Positions 59,188 to 64,000 of a stretch of 64,000 nucleotides of DNA are shown one piece after another (position 1 is the first letter of the stretch; every line of letters begins with the position of its first letter). A program made the position numbers and the translations under genes. This DNA is from Bradyrhizobium sp. AUGA SZCCT0283 (GTDB lineage: Bacteria > Pseudomonadota > Alphaproteobacteria > Rhizobiales > Xanthobacteraceae), in assembly GCF_018130385.1 (NCBI RefSeq), contig NZ_JAFCLU010000012.1, positions 166,022-230,021 of the forward strand. Direction: 5' to 3'. The notes under the pieces were generated by a model. The model did no database searches and had not been told where the DNA came from. It was given only the letters and a program-made list of their open reading frames with translations.

Positions 59188-60987
59188 ATGAAACCGACTG
59201 ATATCTCGGCGCCAGACTACTTTCACAAAGTGGTCGATTGCCAATGGGCCTGCCCCGCACACACACCGGTTCCCGAGTACATCCGTTTGATTGCCGAGGG
59301 GCGTTATAGCGACGCCTATATGATCAATTGGAAATCGAATGTGTTTCCCGGAATTCTGGGGCGCACCTGCGATCGCCCGTGCGAGCCTGCCTGCCGCCGC
59401 GGCCGCGTTGAGGAAACGCCGGTTGCCATCTGCCGCCTGAAGCGCGTCGCCGCCGACTTCAAGGACGATGTCAAGCATCGCATGCCGAAGCCGCTGGCGA
59501 AGAACGGCAAGCGCATCGCGCTGGTCGGCGGCGGTCCCGCTTCGCTGACGGTAGCGCGCGACCTCGCGCCGCTCGGCTATCACTGCACCGTGTTCGATGC
59601 CGATCCCAAGGCAGGCGGCATGATGCGGAGCCAGATTCCAAAGTTCCGTCTGCCTGACACCGTGATCGACGAGGAGACCGATTACATCCTCAACCTCGGC
59701 GTCGAATTCAAGGGCGGGCATCGCGTCGACAGCCTGAAGAAGCTGCTCAACGAAAGCTATGACGCGATCTTCATCGGCTCCGGCGCCCCGCGCGGGCGCG
59801 AGCTCGACATCCCCGGCCGCAAGGAAGCTGCCGCCAATATTCATATCGGCATCGAATGGCTGGCGTCGGTCTCGTTCGGCCATGTCGAGAAGATCGGCAG
59901 GCGCGTGATCGTGCTCGGCGGCGGCAACACCGCGATGGATTGCTGCCGCACCGCGCGCCGGCTCGGCGGCGCAGACGTGAAAGTCATCGTGCGTTCCGGC
60001 TTCGAGGAAATGAAGGCGAGCCCCTGGGAAAAGGAAGACGCCCTTCACGAGGATATTCCGATCCTCAATTACATGGTGCCGGTGGCATTCAAGCATGTCA
60101 GCGGCAAGCTCATCGGCGTCACCTTCCAGAAGGTGAAGGCCGAATACGACGCCAAGGGACGTCGCAACCTGGTGCCCTCGGGCGAACCGGACCAGACCAT
60201 CCCCTGCGACGACGTGCTGGTCGCGGTCGGCCAGGAGAACGCGTTCCCCTGGATCGAGCGCGATTGCGGCATCGAGTTCGACAAGTGGAACATGCCGCAG
60301 GTCGACCCCAAGACCTTCGTATCGACCAATCCAAAAGTGTTTTTCGGCGGCGACGCAGCGTTCGGCCCGAAGAACATCATCTGGGCGGTGGCACACGGAC
60401 ATGACGCCGCGCTGTCGATCCACAAGATGATCTCGGGCGAAGACATCACCGAGCGCCCGCTGCCCGAAGTGCACGTCTCCTCGCAGAAGATGGGCATCCA
60501 CGAGTGGAGCTACGACAACGACATCTCCGGCGACAAGCGCTACAAGGTGCCGCATCGCGACAAGGTGATCGCGCTGAAGGACATCAGGACCGAGGTCGAA
60601 CTCGGTTATGATGTCAAGCTCGCGCTCGGCGAGGCGCAGCGCTGCCTGAACTGCGACGTGCAGACCGTATTCTCGGCGCCCGCGTGCATCGAATGCGACG
60701 CCTGCGTTGACATCTGCCCGATGGACTGCATCACCTTCACAGAGAATGGCGAGGAAGAGGATCTCAGGCTGCGGCTGAAAGCGCCCTCGCCGCATCACGA
60801 TCAGGCGCTCTACGTCGCCGAAGGGCTCAAGACCGGCCGCGTCATGGTGAAGGACGAAGACGTTTGCCTGCATTGCGGGCTGTGCGCCGAGCGCTGTCCC
60901 ACTGGCGCCTGGGACATGCAAAAGTACCTCATCGATATGACTCACGCGGGATCAACATGCCAGTCCAAAGCCCGATCAGCAGCGTAA
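59188..60987 (+). CDS. FAD/NADPH and 4Fe-4S subunit of the 2-oxoacid oxidoreductase (KorC-like)
   Basis: The 599-residue protein resembles the glutamate synthase small subunit with ferredoxin ends. An N-terminal helical Fe-S domain carries Cys in CQWACPAHT and CDRPCEPACRRG; the FAD site is VGGGPASLTVARDLA, the second dinucleotide site IVLGGGNTAMDCCRTARRL. Two C-terminal 4Fe-4S motifs lie near residues 500 and 560 (CIECDACVDICP, CLHCGLCAERCP). It should pass electrons between NADP(H) and the fused alpha subunit. Its last 31 bases overlap the alpha-subunit gene. Confidence 0.85.
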   Translation: MKPTDISAPDYFHKVVDCQWACPAHTPVPEYIRLIAEGRYSDAYMINWKSNVFPGILGRTCDRPCEPACRRGRVEETPVAICRLKRVAADFKDDVKHRMPKPLAKNGKRIALVGGGPASLTVARDLAPLGYHCTVFDADPKAGGMMRSQIPKFRLPDTVIDEETDYILNLGVEFKGGHRVDSLKKLLNESYDAIFIGSGAPRGRELDIPGRKEAAANIHIGIEWLASVSFGHVEKIGRRVIVLGGGNTAMDCCRTARRLGGADVKVIVRSGFEEMKASPWEKEDALHEDIPILNYMVPVAFKHVSGKLIGVTFQKVKAEYDAKGRRNLVPSGEPDQTIPCDDVLVAVGQENAFPWIERDCGIEFDKWNMPQVDPKTFVSTNPKVFFGGDAAFGPKNIIWAVAHGHDAALSIHKMISGEDITERPLPEVHVSSQKMGIHEWSYDNDISGDKRYKVPHRDKVIALKDIRTEVELGYDVKLALGEAQRCLNCDVQTVFSAPACIECDACVDICPMDCITFTENGEEEDLRLRLKAPSPHHDQALYVAEGLKTGRVMVKDEDVCLHCGLCAERCPTGAWDMQKYLIDMTHAGSTCQSKARSAA

Positions 60988-62807
60988 ACGACTTCGTCGT
61001 CCGCTTCGCCAACGTCAACGGCTCGGGTTCGGCGAGCGCCAACGAGCTGTTCGCGCGCTCGATCCTGCGCCACGGCGTGCCGGTGTCACCGCGCAACATC
61101 TTCCCCTCCAACATCCAGGGCCTTCCGACCTGGTACGAGGTGCGGGTCACCGAAGCCGGCCATCTCGGCGCCCGTGGCGGCGTCGACATGATGGTCGCGA
61201 TGAACCCGCAGACCTGGGACAAGGACGTCGCCTCGATCGAGCCCGGCGGCTATCTGTTCTACGATTCGACCAAGCCGATGCCGACGTCGAAATTCCGCGC
61301 CGACATCAACGTGATCGGCGTGCCGCTGACCGCAATCACCAACTCGACCTATACCGATCCGCGCCAGCGCCAGCTGTTCAAGAACATCATCTATCTCGGC
61401 GCCCTCTGCGCCCTGCTCGACATGGATCCGAAGCTGGTCGAGCAGCTCATCGGCGAACAGTACAAGGGCAAGGAAAAGCTCTTGTCGTCGAACGTGCATG
61501 CGCTGCATCTCGGCCGCGACTGGGCGCTGCAGAACCTGAAATGCCCGATCGGACTGCGGGTGAAGAAGTCCGACAAGGTCGGCGAGCGTATCTTCATCGA
61601 GGGCAACAGCGCCGCTGCGCTCGGCGCGGTCTATGGCGGCGCCACCGTCTGCGCCTGGTATCCGATCACGCCGTCGTCGTCGGTGGCGGAGGCCTTCACG
61701 AGCCACTGCAAGAAGCTGCGGCACGATCCTGAGACCGGCAAGGCGAAATACGCGATCGTGCAAGGCGAAGATGAGCTCGCATCGATCGGCATCGTGATCG
61801 GCGCCTCCTGGAACGGCGCACGTGCCTTCACCGCGACCTCAGGCCCCGGCATCTCCTTGATGACCGAATTCATCGGCCTGTCCTACTTCGCGGAAATTCC
61901 GGCCGTGATCATGAACATCCAGCGCGCCGGCCCCTCGACGGGCATGCCGACGCGCACCCAGCAATGCGATATCATCGCCTGCGCCTATGCTTCGCACGGC
62001 GACACCAAGCACATCCTGCTGTTCCCGGAAGACCCGGCCGAAGCGTTCGAGTTTGCGGCGCAGTCGTTCGACCTCGCCGACCGGCTGCAAACCATGATCT
62101 TCCTGATGCTCGACCTCGACATCGGCATGAACCACCGGCTGTGCCGCCCGCTGAAGTGGGATGATGCCCGGCAATACGACCGCGGCAAGGTGATGACGGC
62201 CGAAATGCTCGACGAGCCCGGCCGCGATTTCGGCCGCTACCTCGACGTCGACGGCGACGGCATTCCCTACCGCACCTATCCCGGCACGCATCCGACCAAG
62301 GGCTCGTTCTTCACCCGCGGCACCTCGCGCGACCGCTACGCGCGCTATTCGGAAGAAGGCGCCGTTTACGCCGACAACATGCAGCGGCTGGTGCGCAAGT
62401 TCGAAACCGCGCAGGACATGGTGCCGCGGCCGTTGCAGGCCAATGCCGCCAAGCCGACCAAATACGGCGTGATCTATTTCGGCTCGACTGCGCCGGCGAT
62501 GGACGAGGCGATCGGGCTCTTGGAAGCGCGCGGGCATCAGCTCGACCGCTTGCGCATCCGCGCCTTCCCGTTCCACTCCAGCGTGGCGAGTTTCATCGCC
62601 GACCATGATTTCGTTTACGTGGTCGAGCAGAACCGCGACGCCCAGCTGCGCCAGCTGATCGTCAACGAGAACGGCATCGATCCGGTACGGCTGGTGCCGA
62701 TCCTGCACTATGACGGCACGCCGATCACCGCGCGCTTCATCGCCAACGCCATCGGCGACCATCAGGATCATCTCAAGGTGACCCCTCTCCGCAAGGCCGT
62801 GTCATGA
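60957..62807 (+). CDS. 2-oxoacid:acceptor oxidoreductase, fused gamma-alpha subunit (KorA-like)
   Basis: The 616-residue protein joins a gamma domain at the N-terminus (FVVRFANVNGSGSASANELFARSI, then EVRVTEAGHLGARGGVDMMVAMN) to an alpha domain (IEGNSAAALGAVYGGATVCAWYPITPSSSVAEAF, with YPITPSS binding and GEDELASIG near the thiamine pyrophosphate). It catalyses oxidative decarboxylation of a 2-oxoacid with CoA. Start ATG 60957 lies inside the previous gene. Ends with a 4-base overlap (ATGA) onto the beta subunit. Confidence 0.9.
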   Translation: MPVQSPISSVNDFVVRFANVNGSGSASANELFARSILRHGVPVSPRNIFPSNIQGLPTWYEVRVTEAGHLGARGGVDMMVAMNPQTWDKDVASIEPGGYLFYDSTKPMPTSKFRADINVIGVPLTAITNSTYTDPRQRQLFKNIIYLGALCALLDMDPKLVEQLIGEQYKGKEKLLSSNVHALHLGRDWALQNLKCPIGLRVKKSDKVGERIFIEGNSAAALGAVYGGATVCAWYPITPSSSVAEAFTSHCKKLRHDPETGKAKYAIVQGEDELASIGIVIGASWNGARAFTATSGPGISLMTEFIGLSYFAEIPAVIMNIQRAGPSTGMPTRTQQCDIIACAYASHGDTKHILLFPEDPAEAFEFAAQSFDLADRLQTMIFLMLDLDIGMNHRLCRPLKWDDARQYDRGKVMTAEMLDEPGRDFGRYLDVDGDGIPYRTYPGTHPTKGSFFTRGTSRDRYARYSEEGAVYADNMQRLVRKFETAQDMVPRPLQANAAKPTKYGVIYFGSTAPAMDEAIGLLEARGHQLDRLRIRAFPFHSSVASFIADHDFVYVVEQNRDAQLRQLIVNENGIDPVRLVPILHYDGTPITARFIANAIGDHQDHLKVTPLRKAVS

Positions 62808-63859
62808 CCTACATTGCAAAGCCCAAGTTTCATCATCCCGGCCTGCCGAAGAACGAGCTCGGCTACACCCACCGCGACTACGAGGGCAAGATCTCGACGC
62901 TGTGCGCCGGCTGCGGCCACGACTCGATCACCGCCTCCATCATCGAGGCCTGCTACGAGCTCTCGATCGAACCGCACCGGGTGGCAAAGATTTCCGGCAT
63001 CGGCTGCTCGTCGAAGACGCCGGATTATTTCCTCGGCAATTCGCACGGTTTCAACTCCGTGCACGGCCGCATGCCGTCGGTCCTGACCGGCGCCAACCTC
63101 GCCAACCGCGACCTGATCTATCTCGGCGTCTCCGGCGACGGCGACAGCGCCTCGATCGGCTTCGGCCAGTTCGCGCATTCGATCCGGCGCGCCGTCAACA
63201 TGACCTACATCGTCGAGAACAACGGCGTGTACGGGCTCACCAAGGGCCAGTTCTCGGCCACCGCCGACCGCGGCTCGAAGTCGAAGAAGGGCGTGATGAA
63301 CACCGACAACGCCATCGACCTGGTGGCGATCGCGCTGCAGTTGGGGGCGAGCTTCGTGGCGCGCAGCTTCTCCGGCGACAAGTCGCAACTGGTGCCGTTG
63401 ATTGCGGCTGCGATCCGCCACAAGGGCGCGGCGTTCATCGACGTCATCAGCCCCTGCATCGCCTTCAACAACCACGCCGGCTCGACCAAGAGCTTTGACT
63501 ATGTCCGCGAGCATAATGACGCGGTGAATCGCCTCGACGTGCTCACCGGCCGCGACCCGATCACAGTCGATTATGCGCCGGGCACGGTGCAGGTGGTCGA
63601 ACAGCATGACGGCACGCGGCTGGCGCTGCGCAAGATCGACGCCGACTATGACGCCAACGACCGGCTGGCGGCCATGACCTTCCTGCAGAAGCACGCCGCC
63701 AAGGGACAGGTGGTGACCGGACTGCTCTATGTCGATCCGGACGCGGAAGACCTCCACGCCCATCTCGACACCGTCGAGACGCCGCTCAATACGCTGGAAG
63801 CCAAGGATCTGTGCCCCGGCACATCCGCGCTGGAAAGGATCAACGCCAGCCTGCGGTAG
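62804..63859 (+). CDS. 2-oxoacid:acceptor oxidoreductase, beta subunit (KorB-like)
   Basis: The 351-residue subunit binds thiamine pyrophosphate with GDGDSASIGFGQFAHSIRRAVNM and NNGVYGLTKGQFSAT, and holds the 4Fe-4S Cys ligands at LCAGCGHDS, GIGCSS and SPCIAF. In Azoarcus evansii KorABC is a 2-oxoglutarate:NADP oxidoreductase with a similar subunit composition; the match of architecture suggests a comparable role here, but pyruvate or branched 2-oxoacids are not excluded. Translationally coupled to the alpha subunit. Confidence 0.9.
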   Translation: MTYIAKPKFHHPGLPKNELGYTHRDYEGKISTLCAGCGHDSITASIIEACYELSIEPHRVAKISGIGCSSKTPDYFLGNSHGFNSVHGRMPSVLTGANLANRDLIYLGVSGDGDSASIGFGQFAHSIRRAVNMTYIVENNGVYGLTKGQFSATADRGSKSKKGVMNTDNAIDLVAIALQLGASFVARSFSGDKSQLVPLIAAAIRHKGAAFIDVISPCIAFNNHAGSTKSFDYVREHNDAVNRLDVLTGRDPITVDYAPGTVQVVEQHDGTRLALRKIDADYDANDRLAAMTFLQKHAAKGQVVTGLLYVDPDAEDLHAHLDTVETPLNTLEAKDLCPGTSALERINASLR

Positions 63860-63862
63860 CCA

Positions 63863-63930
63863 TAGCGTTTTCGAGCGAAGTGGGCACCGGTTCGGGTCAA
63901 GAAAACGCGTCAAAACAAAAATCTAAAGCG
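63863..63930. repeat. Interspersed repeat AGAGCGTTTTC...AAGTGG..ACCGGTTCG, copy 2
   Basis: Reads TAGCGTTTTCGAGCGAAGTGGGC, then CACCGGTTCGGGTCAAGAAAACGCGTCAAAACAAAAA. Same family as 48174-48235, directly after korB and before the transposase fragment. Confidence 0.8.
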
Positions 63931-63938
63931 TGATGGCA

Positions 63939-64000
63939 TTAGCTTCGATAACCTGAGTTTTTAAGGTAGTTGGCGCATTCTTCGGGTGTGAAGGCGTCGA
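63939..64000 (-). mobile_element. C-terminus of an IS630-type transposase, cut by window edge
   Basis: The minus strand reads DAFTPEECANYLKNSGYRS followed by a stop (TAA) at 63939-63941. This ending is typical of IS630-family transposases. The gene starts beyond 64000, so intactness cannot be judged. The element's right terminal repeat should lie in the few tens of bases before 63939. Confidence 0.75.

Noticed and set aside
59005..60945. Very long open frame antisense to the KorC-like gene.
   Set aside because: It is a GC-rich shadow of a gene with strong Fe-S and dinucleotide motifs. The antisense product has no domain pattern or ribosome site.
1..64000. CRISPR arrays, rRNA genes or intact tRNA genes.
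   Set aside because: No regularly spaced direct repeats and no recognisable rRNA or complete tRNA sequence were seen.

Overview
The window looks like a chromosomal segment of a Bradyrhizobium-type alphaproteobacterium (Nitrobacteraceae). It is GC-rich and gene-dense. Its genes are typical of that lineage: a D-tartrate dehydratase with the TarD active-site residues, a pqqABCDE operon, an intracellular PHB depolymerase, an NADP-linked 2-oxoacid:acceptor oxidoreductase, DUF3297 and DUF6894 proteins, and many oxidoreductases for plant-derived compounds. Several families of short palindromic intergenic repeats also occur, including GTCATTGCGAGCG...GCAATGAC units in four places. All family assignments come from reading motifs by eye; no database search was run.

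Layout. 0-8.5 kb: a truncated 2-hydroxyacid dehydrogenase, an epimerase, a repeat-bearing L,D-transpeptidase, two rhodanese-type sulfurtransferases, and a VWA (CoxE-like) protein divergent from a MoxR ATPase with a small GlsB-type membrane protein between them. 8.6-14.3 kb: a Baeyer-Villiger-type flavin monooxygenase, an O-methyltransferase, and a vanillate-demethylase-like operon in the order oxygenase, GntR regulator, reductase, preceded by palindromic GTATAC elements. 14.4-23 kb: GMC oxidoreductase, GNAT, SMP-30 lactonase, AraC/GyrI regulator, enolase-superfamily enzyme, cupin and GST.

23-31.4 kb is the accessory part. An intact PHB depolymerase is followed by a frameshifted sugar-ABC-permease remnant. 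Then come two large convergent genes whose 3' ends overlap. One encodes a secreted, helical, TPR-like protein of about 910 residues that I cannot assign to a family; it is AT-richer than its surroundings. The other encodes a 976-residue TIR - STAND NTPase - transmembrane - FGE/SUMF1-fold protein. Beyond them lies a scrap of an amino-acid-binding-protein gene fused to an internally deleted second copy of the PHB depolymerase. This pair is my best candidate for an undescribed sensing or conflict system.

31-48 kb: a ModA-like binding protein, FolD, a formate/nitrite-type channel with a PP2C-kinase fusion, a solo binding protein, a cysteine-rich secreted protein coupled to an OmpA-family protein, an MFS transporter divergent from an AraC regulator, malonyl-CoA decarboxylase, a DUF418 protein, SerA, TarD, and an amidase - glutathione peroxidase - DUF3297 operon. 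48-57 kb is a PQQ module: a di-haem cytochrome c, a PQQ-type sugar dehydrogenase, pqqABCDE, and a proline-iminopeptidase-like hydrolase overlapping pqqE. 57-64 kb: an acyltransferase, ChrA, a three-gene NADP-linked 2-oxoacid:acceptor oxidoreductase (KorCAB-like), and the C-terminus of an IS630-type transposase running off the end.
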